Part shown: positions 9,127-17,667 of the stretch, piece after piece | Position numbering within the stretch: position 1 is the first letter of the stretch | Layout: each line of letters begins with the position of its first letter | DNA from: Flammeovirgaceae bacterium | GTDB lineage: Bacteria; Bacteroidota; Bacteroidia; Cytophagales; Cyclobacteriaceae | DNA length: 41,638 nt | Assembly: GCA_021298355.1 (NCBI GenBank) | Contig: JAJTEH010000027.1 | Coordinates: 1-41,638 of the forward strand | Direction: 5' to 3' | Program-made: the position numbers and the translations under genes | Notes under the pieces: model-generated | Databases searched by the model: none | The model's input: the letters and a program-made list of their open reading frames with translations, nothing else | What the model was told of the DNA's origin: nothing

Positions 9127-9146
9127 ACTTTTGAGAAAACAAAAGT
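9127..9146. repeat. Inverted repeat just upstream of the zinc-ribbon methyltransferase
   Basis: ACTTTTG at 9127-9133 and CAAAAGT at 9140-9146 form a perfect 7-base inverted repeat with a 6-base spacer, ending 10 bases before the methyltransferase ATG on the minus strand. It could be an operator or a small 5'-leader hairpin. Confidence 0.4.
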
Positions 9147-9266
9147 CAAGCCTTAAAAGGATTTAAAAAACCATTTGAAATTCAATTAACATCTAAGTTT
9201 GTTCTTTTATAGCCAAGCGTTATTTATAAAGTGAAAGCATGCAAAATAGTGGCATAGCCTGCATTT

Positions 9267-9283
9267 TGTTAATGAAGTTAACA
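9267..9283. repeat. Inverted repeat, possible operator
   Basis: TGTTAA at 9267-9272 and TTAACA at 9278-9283 are a perfect inverted repeat with a 5-base spacer. It lies about mid-way in a divergent gap, 124 bases before the -7 box at 9407. The shape fits a dimeric regulator site, but the sequence is AT-rich and chance is possible. Confidence 0.35.
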
Positions 9284-9406
9284 TTATCCCTTAGCAACCA
9301 ATCGCTAAAATTATTTTGTCTGCTTAGGTTGTTGTACAGTATAGCACAGGATAACCCCTATGCCATTGAGCCATCAGCCTTGAAAAATTAAATCCTTATC
9401 ATTGCC

Positions 9407-9414
9407 TATATTTG
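9407..9414 (+). promoter_or_regulatory. Promoter -7 box for the polymerase-like gene
   Basis: TATATTTG is an exact match to the Bacteroidota -7 consensus TAnnTTTG. A TTG lies at 9380-9382, 24 bases upstream, slightly more than the usual spacing to the -33 box. A start of transcription near 9421 would leave a leader of about 11 bases before the ATG at 9432, which supports that start over the in-frame TTG at 9402 lying upstream of the box. Confidence 0.5.
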
Positions 9415-9431
9415 AGTTGATAATTACCGCA

Positions 9432-10565
9432 ATGGCCCTTTTAGTTGCTTTTAGTTTATTTATTGCCTCGTTACTGATATATAAAAGAATTTTCAATCCG
9501 TTTACGATAGGTAATGTAATGGTTTTGTTAGCTGTGGTTATTATGCCGTGGTTTAGGGTTTGGTTTCTGCATACCGAAATGTACTGGCTTACCGATACTA
9601 TCATTAGCTTTTATCTTATTTCATTCTTTGCAGGGTTACTTATAAAAAAACCTCTCATTGCCTTACCGGAAAAAGAAACGTCAAAAAAAGTGTATGGGGT
9701 AATAACGGTTCTCCTATTAGTTGCACTTCCTTTTTTTGCGATAAAGTTTTTGGCTTACGATTTTTCGTTTGTTGGTTTACGCAGTTTTTATTACGAAGCT
9801 CGATTTGGTGGATTTGGCTTTGTTTTTCTTCTTGTATCTAACTTGTTGTTAGCGGGTTTCCTTTACGCGGTTTTTCGGAAACATTGGTTGATAGCCATAT
9901 TCATTTTTCCGATGCTTGCCTTATTTGGACAAAAAACCTTGTTGTTATCTGCTGTACTTGGTATCGCTTGTATGGCCGAACATCTTTTTAAAATTAAGCT
10001 ATCTGTTATTCTCGGGGGTATTGCTACCGCCATTGTGGGATTAATCTTTTTGCACTACGCATCGGCATACGGAAATCTACCCTCTCCATTCGAGTTAGCT
10101 GTTTTGTATTTCGATTATTACGATAACCTTTCACGTTTAGCAACAGAATTGTTTCAAGCTAATCATTTTACTTTTTTATATGGCGAAATACTAAGTGGCG
10201 AAGCCATCCGGTACATTCCTCGTTTTGTTTGGCATACGAAACCAGAAATTTATTCCCATTTACTTATACACGACCAGCTTTTACCTTGGCATTTAATTCA
10301 TGGATATACACCTTCATTTCTGGAATTAATTGCCAGTCCGTTAACGGATTTTGGTTTTATTGGTTTACTAGCTGCCGGTTTACTACGAGGATATTTGTAT
10401 GGATTTTTCTATCAAAACTTTAATCAGCAAAAGAATGTTTTTGTGTTTCTGCTTTTGTTTTTGCTTTGGTATAATGAAATAATCTTAGTTTTTGGTTTGG
10501 TGTTAATGCTATTGCTTTCTTTACCTTCAATAAAAAAATGGATTTTATTCAAAAAAGAATTTTAA
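9432..10565 (+). CDS. Polytopic membrane protein, probable repeat-unit polymerase (Wzy-like)
   Basis: Very hydrophobic protein of 377 residues with roughly ten transmembrane segments and a large loop around residues 210-310 containing SGEAIRYIPRFVW and PSFLELIASPLTDFGFIG. The PxxxEL...DFGxxG type of late loop and the position between flippase and glycosyltransferases fit an oligosaccharide polymerase of the Wzy/O-antigen ligase-like group, which have very little sequence conservation. I chose the ATG at 9432 because a -7 box lies at 9407-9414. The open frame begins 30 bases earlier with a TTG. The 3' end overlaps the next gene by 28 bases. The polymerase role is inferred, and an O-antigen ligase is the alternative. 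Confidence 0.66.
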   Translation: MALLVAFSLFIASLLIYKRIFNPFTIGNVMVLLAVVIMPWFRVWFLHTEMYWLTDTIISFYLISFFAGLLIKKPLIALPEKETSKKVYGVITVLLLVALPFFAIKFLAYDFSFVGLRSFYYEARFGGFGFVFLLVSNLLLAGFLYAVFRKHWLIAIFIFPMLALFGQKTLLLSAVLGIACMAEHLFKIKLSVILGGIATAIVGLIFLHYASAYGNLPSPFELAVLYFDYYDNLSRLATELFQANHFTFLYGEILSGEAIRYIPRFVWHTKPEIYSHLLIHDQLLPWHLIHGYTPSFLELIASPLTDFGFIGLLAAGLLRGYLYGFFYQNFNQQKNVFVFLLLFLLWYNEIILVFGLVLMLLLSLPSIKKWILFKKEF

Positions 10566-11626
10566 TTGATGGGCGCCTGCTTTCTACGGCCAATACCGGC
10601 ATAAGCAGATACACAAAAGAACTTATACACTTTTATACTAGCACGTACCCACAATGCGCCATAACTGTTATTAATTCTAAAGCCTTTAATCTTCCAAATG
10701 ATAAAGTAAGTTTTGTAAAAACAGGTTTAAAACCATACCGACTAACCGATTTTTTTCTTATTTATTTTCTGTTAAAAAAAATAAAACCGGATGTATACCA
10801 TACCGCTTTCTACAGCAACTCCTTTTTTAAATTAAAAAAATGTGTGTATGTAACAACCGTACACGACATGATGTACAGCCTTGTGCCACATTTTTTTTCG
10901 CGCAATGCAATTTTAAATTACTTGGCAGTTCAATACTATCACTTAATAACCCGCAGAAGTATACAACATAGCGATGTGGTTTTGGCTGTATCGGCAACTA
11001 CTGCCGATGATGTAAAAAAAATTACAGGCAAAGAAGCTTTTGTTGTTAAAGAGGGCATTAATAGTTTACAAGACGATGAAACTGTTAGAAACACAACAAG
11101 GCAAACCACTCTCGAATACAAAAAATATTATTTATATGCAGGGAATTTACGCGTGCAAAAAAATATTCCCTTTCTTGTTAAGAATTTTTTAAAGATTGAT
11201 ACAGATAAAAAGTTAGTTCTTACAGGCCCATTTAACCCAAAAGATTTCTACCATCAATACACCGAAGCTAAAGGTAAAATTATTGCACTTGGATTTGTAA
11301 ACGATGCCGAACTTAAAGCATTATACAAAAATTGCTATGGTTTTATTTATCCATCGCTTTACGAAGGTTTTGGTTTACCCGTGTTAGAGGCACTTCAATT
11401 TCAAATACCTGTGCTCTGCTCAACAGGTGGAGCTTTAAAAGAGTTTAATCATTTACCTGGCATATACTATTTTAATCCTTCCGATGATGTAGGCTTTCAA
11501 AATTTAATAAAACAAAAAAACCTTTCCCCACCTACACTAAACGAAACCAAAACGCTTTCTGAAATGTATTCCTGGAAATTGTTTTCAAGTAAACTTAAAC
11601 AGATAATCGATCCTTATGTAAGGTAA
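10538..11626 (+). CDS. GT4 family glycosyltransferase
   Basis: Cytoplasmic GT-B glycosyltransferase (362 residues). The N-terminus RILIDGRLLSTANTGISRYT is typical of the mannosyl- or rhamnosyl-transferase-like GT4 group. TVHDMMYSLVPHFFS follows in the acceptor domain. The donor domain shows YLYAGNLRVQKNIPFLV, IALGFVNDAELKALY and the EX7E motif region YPSLYEGFGLPVLEAL, and CSTGGALKEF follows. The ATG overlaps the upstream gene by 28 bases. Unlike the copy at 6212-7133 it is intact. Donor and linkage cannot be predicted. Confidence 0.86.
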   Translation: MDFIQKRILIDGRLLSTANTGISRYTKELIHFYTSTYPQCAITVINSKAFNLPNDKVSFVKTGLKPYRLTDFFLIYFLLKKIKPDVYHTAFYSNSFFKLKKCVYVTTVHDMMYSLVPHFFSRNAILNYLAVQYYHLITRRSIQHSDVVLAVSATTADDVKKITGKEAFVVKEGINSLQDDETVRNTTRQTTLEYKKYYLYAGNLRVQKNIPFLVKNFLKIDTDKKLVLTGPFNPKDFYHQYTEAKGKIIALGFVNDAELKALYKNCYGFIYPSLYEGFGLPVLEALQFQIPVLCSTGGALKEFNHLPGIYYFNPSDDVGFQNLIKQKNLSPPTLNETKTLSEMYSWKLFSSKLKQIIDPYVR

Positions 11627-11643
11627 AACTAAGGTGCTATGCT

Positions 11644-11651
11644 TATATTTG
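11644..11651 (+). promoter_or_regulatory. Promoter -7 box for the GT2 gene
   Basis: TATATTTG again matches TAnnTTTG exactly, in the 44-base gap between two plus-strand glycosyltransferase genes. A start near 11658 would leave about 13 leader bases before the GTG at 11671. No -33 box is evident. It suggests an internal promoter for the second half of the cluster. Confidence 0.4.
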
Positions 11652-11670
11652 CACGGCAAAACAATGTAGA

Positions 11671-12489
11671 GTGGTATACGCATCCATAGTAATTTATCAT
11701 CCTAAGTATAATGTACTTAAACAAGCCGTTGAATCGGCCATACAATCGCCACACATTATCAAACTTTTTATTGTTGATAACTCAAAACAACCAACAGAGT
11801 TTGATTATTTCAATCACCAAAAAATAGAATTCATTTTTAACAATAAAAATGTAGGTTTTGGCAAAGCGCATAATCAGGCCATTAAACTAAGTATTCAGGA
11901 AAAAGCAAAATATCACGTTGTACTAAACCCCGATGTTTCTTTTACAAAAGAAACCATTGAAACAATTGTGAATTATTTAGATGAACACGAAGAAGTAGCA
12001 CAGGTAATGCCAAAGATTTTATATCCTGATGGATCGCTACAATACTTGTGTAAATTATTACCTACTCCGGCAGATTTAATTTTAAGAAGATTTTTTCCGG
12101 ATGGCGCCTGGAAACAAAAAAGAAACGAACTCTACGAATTACATGCAAGTGGTTACAATCGCGTGATGAACATTCCATACCTATCAGGATGTTTTATGTT
12201 TTTTAGAACAAGCGCACTTGAAAAAGTTGGTTTGTTTGATGAACGTATTTTTATGTATATAGAAGATGCTGATATTACAAGAAGGTTACATCAAAAATTC
12301 GAAACACATTTTTTACCAAATGCTGTAGCGCATCATCATTACGAAAAAGGTTCTTACAAAAGTTTAAAACTTATGCTCTATAACATACACGGAGCTTTTA
12401 TATATTTTATGAAATGGGGTTGGTTTTTCGATCGCGAACGCAGCAACATCAACAAAAAAGTTATTCAACAATATTTGAAAAAAAATTAA
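11671..12489 (+). CDS. GT2 family glycosyltransferase (rhamnosyltransferase-like)
   Basis: GT-A inverting glycosyltransferase of 272 residues acting on the cytoplasmic face. Beta-1 reads ASIVIYHPKYNVLKQAVES, then FIVDNSKQP, NKNVGFGKAHNQAIK, the DxD-like VVLNPDVSF and a late YIEDADITRRLHQ acidic cluster with the likely catalytic base. No ATG is available before beta-1, so the GTG at 11671 is taken as the start, consistent with the -7 box at 11644-11651. The stop is two bases before the next ATG. This subfamily includes dTDP-rhamnosyl transferases, but the donor is not certain. Confidence 0.83.
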   Translation: MVYASIVIYHPKYNVLKQAVESAIQSPHIIKLFIVDNSKQPTEFDYFNHQKIEFIFNNKNVGFGKAHNQAIKLSIQEKAKYHVVLNPDVSFTKETIETIVNYLDEHEEVAQVMPKILYPDGSLQYLCKLLPTPADLILRRFFPDGAWKQKRNELYELHASGYNRVMNIPYLSGCFMFFRTSALEKVGLFDERIFMYIEDADITRRLHQKFETHFLPNAVAHHHYEKGSYKSLKLMLYNIHGAFIYFMKWGWFFDRERSNINKKVIQQYLKKN

Positions 12490-12491
12490 AA

Positions 12492-13607
12492 ATGGAAATC
12501 AGAGTTCCTTTTGTCGACTTACAACCACAATATCAAAAATTAAAAACCGAAATTGATTCAGCTATTTTCTCTACTCTGCAAGAATCTAATTTTATAGGTG
12601 GCTACCGAGTAACGCAATTCGAAAATGATTTTGCGAAATTGATAGGCGCCAAACATTGTATTGGAGTAGCTAACGGAACCGATGCCATTTATATCGTTTT
12701 AAAAATGCTAGGTATTGGAAATGGAGATGAAGTAATAACTGTTGCCAATAGCTGGATTTCTACTTCCGAAACTATCACTCAGGCCGGAGCGAAACCTGTT
12801 TTTGTAGATATAGATGCTAAAACATATACAATTAACGTTGATTTAATTGAGCGTGCCATAACCCCCAACACCAAAGCCATTATTCCAGTACATTTATACG
12901 GACACGCTGCAAACCTTGAACCTATTATTGCTATTTGCAAAAAATACAACTTATATTTAATCGAAGATTGTGCACAATCTCATCTCACAAAATATAATAA
13001 TCAAATCGTTGGCACATTTGGAGTAGCTTCTACCTTTAGTTTTTATCCAGGAAAAAATCTTGGTGCCTATGGCGATGCCGGAGCCATACTTACAAACGAT
13101 GATGAGCTAGCTAAAAAAATACGCATGTATGCCAACCACGGTGGCTTGGTAAAACACCAACACGAAATAGAGGGTATCAACAGCAGGCTTGATACCATTC
13201 AAGCTGCAATATTGCAAGTTAAACTATCGCATTTACGATCGTGGAATGAACTGCGAAACAAACATGCCGAATTTTATCTTGAAAAGTTAAAAGGAATTGG
13301 CGATTTGGTTTTGCCCTACACAACAGCCAATGTTTATCACACGTATCATTTATTTGTGGTGCGAACAAAACACAGGCAAGCACTTCAACACTATTTAACA
13401 AACAGGGGCATTCAAACCGCCATACATTATCCGGTTGCCTTACCTAATCTGCCGGCTTACGCTTATTTGCAAAACAAAGAAAATGAGTTTGCTGTTGCTA
13501 CACAATTTCAAAGCGAGATCTTATCGCTACCTATGTATGCCGATTTAGTTGAAGAACAATTACAATTGGTTTGCGATAACATCAAGGCGTTTTTCAAAGA
13601 AATGTAA
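12492..13607 (+). CDS. DegT/DnrJ/EryC1 sugar aminotransferase (second copy, FdtB/QdtB-like)
   Basis: PLP-dependent nucleotide-sugar aminotransferase of 371 residues. It has VPFVDLQPQYQKLKTEIDSA at the N-terminus, CIGVANGTDAIYIVLKML, HLYGHAANLEP, LIEDCAQSHL, SFYPGKNLGAYGDAGAIL with the PLP lysine, and [20 protein letters not shown]. The open frame extends back to 12414 inside the GT2 gene, but homology begins at the ATG at 12492, two bases after the GT2 stop. It is clearly related to but distinct from the WbpE-like enzyme at 1912-3066. It may aminate a 3-keto-6-deoxyhexose, as FdtB and QdtB do, but no isomerase partner is in the window. Confidence 0.85.
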   Translation: MEIRVPFVDLQPQYQKLKTEIDSAIFSTLQESNFIGGYRVTQFENDFAKLIGAKHCIGVANGTDAIYIVLKMLGIGNGDEVITVANSWISTSETITQAGAKPVFVDIDAKTYTINVDLIERAITPNTKAIIPVHLYGHAANLEPIIAICKKYNLYLIEDCAQSHLTKYNNQIVGTFGVASTFSFYPGKNLGAYGDAGAILTNDDELAKKIRMYANHGGLVKHQHEIEGINSRLDTIQAAILQVKLSHLRSWNELRNKHAEFYLEKLKGIGDLVLPYTTANVYHTYHLFVVRTKHRQALQHYLTNRGIQTAIHYPVALPNLPAYAYLQNKENEFAVATQFQSEILSLPMYADLVEEQLQLVCDNIKAFFKEM

Positions 13608-13658
13608 TCAGATACGCGGATTTATTGCGATTTCTGTGGGTATGAATACAATCTGGTT

Positions 13659-13666
13659 TATATTCG
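13659..13666 (+). promoter_or_regulatory. Possible -7 box for the epimerase gene
   Basis: TATATTCG differs from TAnnTTTG at one base and lies 31 bases before the ATG at 13698 in a 90-base gap. No -33 box is seen. Weak call. Confidence 0.25.
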
Positions 13667-13697
13667 CACCGTTTCCTTTCTGATAGCAAAACTTTAC

Positions 13698-14672
13698 ATG
13701 CCCAAAATACTGCTAACCGGTGGCTCAGGATTTATTGGAAGTTATTTCCATCGCCTATTGCCGCAGGAAGATATTGTTAACTTCGATTTAGTTAAACCTA
13801 CGTTCGAAACGAAAGCAACAATCGTTGTGGGTGATATTCGAAACAAAGAAGAAGTTGAAGCAGTATGTAGAGAATATCCTATAGATCTTGTTATTTCGTT
13901 AGCTGCTAAACACCACGATTTTGGCATAGAACAAGACGAATATTACGATACCAACGAGGATGGCACGCGAGTAATCTGCGAAGCTGCTACCAAAGCCGGA
14001 GTAAGCAAAATACTTTTTTACTCTTCCGTTGCAGTGTACGGCTTACAAACTGCCTGTACTACCGAAGCGTCAGTTCCTAAACCCGATCATCCGTACGGAG
14101 GTTCTAAATTAGCTGGCGAAAAAGTTTTAGAAGCGTGGTGTTCAGCCCAACCTAACCGGCAGGTCATCATTATCAGGCCAACGGTTGTATACGGGCCTGG
14201 CAATAAAGCCAATATGTTTTCGCTCATCAACCAAATCGATCGTGGGTTTTACTTTCATATAGGCGAAGCTAACAATATCAAATCAATTGCCTATGTAGAA
14301 AACCTGGTTGAGGCCACACTGTATATATTGAAAAACCATGATCAGCCAGGCGTAAGCATCTTTAATTATGCCGATGAGCCCCAGCTTACCACTAAAGAAA
14401 TAGCCACAAAAATTGCCGAAACACTTAACAAAAAAATCAGGTTTACGCTACCCCTTTCAGTTGCCATAAGTTTAGGCAAACCATTCGATTGGATAATAGC
14501 CCTTACCGGTAAAAACCTGCCGGTGTCTTCTGCCCGAATAAAAAAGTTAGCTACTGCCACCCAACATAGCGCTCCTAAAATAAAAGAAATAGGATTTAAG
14601 CCTACCTTCAGTACGCTACTGGGTTTAGAAAAAATGGTTAGATGGTATAAAGTTTATAAAAAACAGCAATAA
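13698..14672 (+). CDS. NAD-dependent epimerase/dehydratase (extended SDR)
   Basis: Nucleotide-sugar enzyme of 324 residues. It has GGSGFIGSYF at 8-17 for NAD(P) binding, VISLAAKHHDF, SSVAVYG and the catalytic YxxxK in HPYGGSKLAGEK, then RPTVVYGPGNKANM and the domain end GFKPTFSTLLGLEKMVRWY. It stands directly before a WecA/WbpL-like transferase. That pairing is common, and in Pseudomonas WbpV-WbpL the epimerase-like partner makes the sugar nucleotide (UDP-QuiNAc or UDP-FucNAc type) used to prime the lipid carrier. That specific role is inference from the pairing. Confidence 0.82.
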   Translation: MPKILLTGGSGFIGSYFHRLLPQEDIVNFDLVKPTFETKATIVVGDIRNKEEVEAVCREYPIDLVISLAAKHHDFGIEQDEYYDTNEDGTRVICEAATKAGVSKILFYSSVAVYGLQTACTTEASVPKPDHPYGGSKLAGEKVLEAWCSAQPNRQVIIIRPTVVYGPGNKANMFSLINQIDRGFYFHIGEANNIKSIAYVENLVEATLYILKNHDQPGVSIFNYADEPQLTTKEIATKIAETLNKKIRFTLPLSVAISLGKPFDWIIALTGKNLPVSSARIKKLATATQHSAPKIKEIGFKPTFSTLLGLEKMVRWYKVYKKQQ

Positions 14673-14718
14673 GCCCTTTAACCCTTTTTTAATCCGTTTT
14701 TTGTTAGAATTTTGCATA

Positions 14719-15780
14719 ATGGCTACAAACTTGGCTGCTGCGATAACGGCTTTTGTGATCTCTTTTCTTACGGTACCAATCGTAATTAAATATTCTTTCA
14801 GGAAAAACCTGGGCGATGTACCGGGCCGTAGAAAAATTCATAAGAAAGTAACACCCTCTTTAGGTGGCATCGCCATTTTTTTTGGATTTATAGCAGCAAC
14901 ATTTATTTGGATAGGCCTTACCGATTTGGCATCAATCAAATTCGTTTTGGTTGCCTTGTTCATGGTTTTCTTTATTGGCGTTCGCGATGATTTAATCCCG
15001 ATAAAAGCATCCTTAAAATTAGTGGGGCAAATTTTAGCCGCCTGTTTAGTTGTTTTCTTTTTTGACATTCGGTTAAAAGGCCTGTATGGCATTCTGGCTA
15101 TTAACGAAATACCACTTTGGCTCTCTTATTTCCTTACTATACTTACCATTATTGTTATCACCAATGCTTTTAACTTAATTGATGGTTTGGACGGCCTGGC
15201 CGGAACCATTTCTTCCATTGCATTACTAGCTTTTGGTATTTGGTTTTATCTGGTTGGAGACTACACCTATTCTACTATATCATTTTGTATGTTGGGTGGT
15301 ATTTTAGCTTTCTTAATTTTTAATTGGGAGCCCTCCGAAGTATTTATGGGCGATACCGGTGCACTTGTTATTGGTTTAATGCTATCTATACTATCCATTC
15401 ATTTCATCAATATAAACTTTACACTTTCGGTTTCTAATCCTTATCATTTTAAACCCTCTGTAACAACAGCAGCGTGTTTCATCATCATTCCATTAATCGA
15501 TACGTGTCGTATAATTATTCTACGATTAAGCAAAAGGCAATCTCCTTTTACTCCGGATAAAAGTCATATTCACCACGCTATTTTACGCTTAGGCATGAGC
15601 CACCAACAAACCACGTTAATATTAGCCGTTACACATATTCTATACATAGGCCTTGCTTTGGTTTTAGCTAACACCGGAGAGAATTATGCCTTGCTTACTT
15701 TATTACTATTTTCAATCGCATTAAGTGTATTGCTCGATCAACTTATCATCAGAAAAAAATCGGGTAAAGAATTAGCATAA
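14719..15780 (+). CDS. Polyprenyl-phosphate N-acetylhexosamine-1-phosphate transferase (WecA/WbpL-like)
   Basis: MraY/WecA-family membrane enzyme of 353 residues with about 10-11 transmembrane segments. It transfers a sugar-1-phosphate to undecaprenyl phosphate and so starts the polysaccharide repeat. Family motifs are DVPGRRKIHKKVTPSLGGIA (early), GVRDDLIPI (Mg-binding acidic pair), NAFNLIDGLDGLAG, FMGDTGALVIG and the late cytoplasmic DKSHIHHAILRLG. The frame extends to a TTG at 14701, but the ATG at 14719 is the natural start. The stop is four bases before pheS, so the surface-sugar cluster appears to run directly into housekeeping genes. Confidence 0.9.
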   Translation: MATNLAAAITAFVISFLTVPIVIKYSFRKNLGDVPGRRKIHKKVTPSLGGIAIFFGFIAATFIWIGLTDLASIKFVLVALFMVFFIGVRDDLIPIKASLKLVGQILAACLVVFFFDIRLKGLYGILAINEIPLWLSYFLTILTIIVITNAFNLIDGLDGLAGTISSIALLAFGIWFYLVGDYTYSTISFCMLGGILAFLIFNWEPSEVFMGDTGALVIGLMLSILSIHFININFTLSVSNPYHFKPSVTTAACFIIIPLIDTCRIIILRLSKRQSPFTPDKSHIHHAILRLGMSHQQTTLILAVTHILYIGLALVLANTGENYALLTLLLFSIALSVLLDQLIIRKKSGKELA

Positions 15781-15784
15781 CTCT

Positions 15785-16810
15785 ATGGAAGAAATCATCA
15801 AAAAAATTAAAACAGAAGTAGAAACTTTTGTAATAGAAAACGCTAACCACGTAGAAGAATTCAGGCTAAAGTTTATTAGCAAAAAAGGGTTGGTTACAGA
15901 GTTGTTCGAACAACTGAAACACCTAACAAAAGAAGAAAAACAAAAAGTAGGTAAGATCTTAAATGAACTTAAACAGTTTGCCGAAGCAAAATTTACCGAA
16001 GCTCAAACAAATGTAGCAGCAAGTCATAAAAAAAATTCGCAAGCAATAGATTTTACCTTACCCCCTGTACCCGATAAAACCGGAAACCTTCACCCGCTCA
16101 CGCTAACGCGAAATCGTATTATCGAAATTTTTGAGAGATTAGGTTTTTCTGTTGCCGATGGCCCCGAAATAGAAGACGACTGGCATAACTTTTCTGCGTT
16201 AAATTTTCCGCCCAATCACCCAGCGCGTGAAATGCAAGACACCTTTTTTATTGAGAAGAATCCTGAAATTTTGTTACGCACCCATACCAGCAACGTGCAG
16301 GTAAGGTTAATGAACCAACAAAAACCACCCATACGCGCAATTATGCCAGGCAGAGTGTACAGAAACGAAGCCATCTCTGCACGAGCACATTGTTTTTTCC
16401 ATCAGGTAGAAGGTTTATATGTAGATAAAAATGTAGGCTTTGCCGATTTAAAGCAAACCCTATATCACTTTGCGAAAGAAATGTATGGGCACGATACAAA
16501 AATTCGATTCCGTCCGTCTTATTTTCCTTTTACCGAACCAAGCGCAGAAATCGATATTTCGTGTTTGATCTGCAAAGGCAAAGGTTGCAACGTGTGCAAA
16601 CACACCGGTTGGGTAGAAATTGCCGGTTCGGGCATGGTGCACCCAAATGTATTGCGCAATTGTGGCATCGATCCGGAAGAATACACAGGTTTCGCTTTTG
16701 GTATGGGTATCGAAAGAGTTACCATGTTGCGTTATCAGGTAAACGATTTGCGTTTGTATTCTGAAAATGATATTCGTTTCTTAAAGCAGTTTAAAACAGT
16801 TGTTTCGTGA
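15785..16810 (+). CDS. pheS: Phenylalanine-tRNA ligase alpha subunit
   Basis: Catalytic alpha chain of the (alpha-beta)2 enzyme that charges tRNA-Phe, 341 residues. The N-terminal coiled coil is at residues 1-85. The class II core has HPLTLTRNRIIEIFERLGFS, motif 2 as GRVYRNEAISARAHCFFHQV, and motif 3 with FAFGMGIERVTMLRY. Between motifs 2 and 3, CLICKGKGCNVCKHTGW gives two CxxC pairs, a zinc-binding-like insert present in many bacterial PheS. The start is four bases after the WecA-like gene and the TGA overlaps the next ATG (TGATG). pheT is not in the window. Confidence 0.97.
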   Translation: MEEIIKKIKTEVETFVIENANHVEEFRLKFISKKGLVTELFEQLKHLTKEEKQKVGKILNELKQFAEAKFTEAQTNVAASHKKNSQAIDFTLPPVPDKTGNLHPLTLTRNRIIEIFERLGFSVADGPEIEDDWHNFSALNFPPNHPAREMQDTFFIEKNPEILLRTHTSNVQVRLMNQQKPPIRAIMPGRVYRNEAISARAHCFFHQVEGLYVDKNVGFADLKQTLYHFAKEMYGHDTKIRFRPSYFPFTEPSAEIDISCLICKGKGCNVCKHTGWVEIAGSGMVHPNVLRNCGIDPEEYTGFAFGMGIERVTMLRYQVNDLRLYSENDIRFLKQFKTVVS

Positions 16811-17667
16811 TGGATAAAACCATTCAGCATATTTTGGTATGTGGGGCAGGAACGATGGGCTTGGGCATCGCTCAAACATGTGCGCAAAGCGGATATAACG
16901 TTTACCTATACGATGCCAATGCTGATATTGCAAAGCAAGGCATATTGCAAATAGAAAAACAATTGCTTAAGCTAAAGGAAAAAGGAAAGTTTAGCGAAGA
17001 AGAAGTGCTTAGCATCATGCAAAATTTGCAAAGCATAAATAAATTAGAAAACCTGGAAGTAGATATAGTGATCGAAGCCATCATCGAAGATGTTGCCATC
17101 AAACGTAATCTGTTTGCCACCTTAGAAGATCTGTTGCCGGAGGATTCTATTTTAACCAGCAATACCTCCTCCATTCCTATAACCCAAATTGCCAAACAAC
17201 TAAAACACCCAAGCAGAGTTGCCGGTTTGCATTTCTTTAATCCGGCCACCCTCATGAAATTGGTAGAAGTAATAGAAGGTGCAGCAACACATAAAGGCGT
17301 GATCGAAAAGTTGGTGGCCTTTACAAAAACACTTGATAAAGTACCGGTTTTAGCTAAAGACTCTCCAGGTTTTATAGTAAACCGTGTAGCACGCCATTTT
17401 TATGTAGAAGCTTTAAAACTTTTAGAAGAAGGAGTGGCTACACACAACCAAATAGATACTATTTTAAAAGCAAATGGCTTTAGATTAGGCCCATTCGAAT
17501 TAATGGATTTAATCGGAAACGATATCAACTTTGCAGTAACAAAATCTTTATTCGATGGCTTTCATCAAGAACCTCGTTTCAGGCCAAGCCGCATTCAGCA
17601 ACAAAAAGTTTTAGCCGGGCACTTAGGTAAAAAAACAGGTAAAGGATTTTACGATTATAACCCATGA
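16810..17667 (+). CDS. 3-hydroxyacyl-CoA dehydrogenase (3-hydroxybutyryl-CoA type)
   Basis: NAD-dependent oxidation of L-3-hydroxyacyl-CoA in beta-oxidation or butyrate-type pathways, 285 residues. It has LVCGAGTMGLGIAQTCAQSG near the N-terminus, SNTSSIPITQIA with the catalytic Ser, and HFFNPATLMKLVEVIEG with the catalytic His and Glu region. The C-terminal dimerisation domain contains RVARHFYVEALKLLEEG and HLGKKTGKGFYDY. The start is the ATG of a TGATG overlap with pheS, with an in-frame GTG three bases earlier. The next gene overlaps by ATGA, so three genes here look translationally coupled. The role of a fatty-acid enzyme next to pheS is probably only shared transcription. Confidence 0.9.
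   Translation: MDKTIQHILVCGAGTMGLGIAQTCAQSGYNVYLYDANADIAKQGILQIEKQLLKLKEKGKFSEEEVLSIMQNLQSINKLENLEVDIVIEAIIEDVAIKRNLFATLEDLLPEDSILTSNTSSIPITQIAKQLKHPSRVAGLHFFNPATLMKLVEVIEGAATHKGVIEKLVAFTKTLDKVPVLAKDSPGFIVNRVARHFYVEALKLLEEGVATHNQIDTILKANGFRLGPFELMDLIGNDINFAVTKSLFDGFHQEPRFRPSRIQQQKVLAGHLGKKTGKGFYDYNP

Larger units (their letters stand above)
9117..9431. other. Divergent intergenic region of the polysaccharide cluster
   Basis: This 315-base AT-rich gap separates the minus-strand methyltransferase from the polymerase-like gene. It holds two perfect short inverted repeats (9127-9146 and 9267-9283) and an exact -7 box at 9407-9414. I see no credible open frame or RNA gene in it. Confidence 0.6.
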
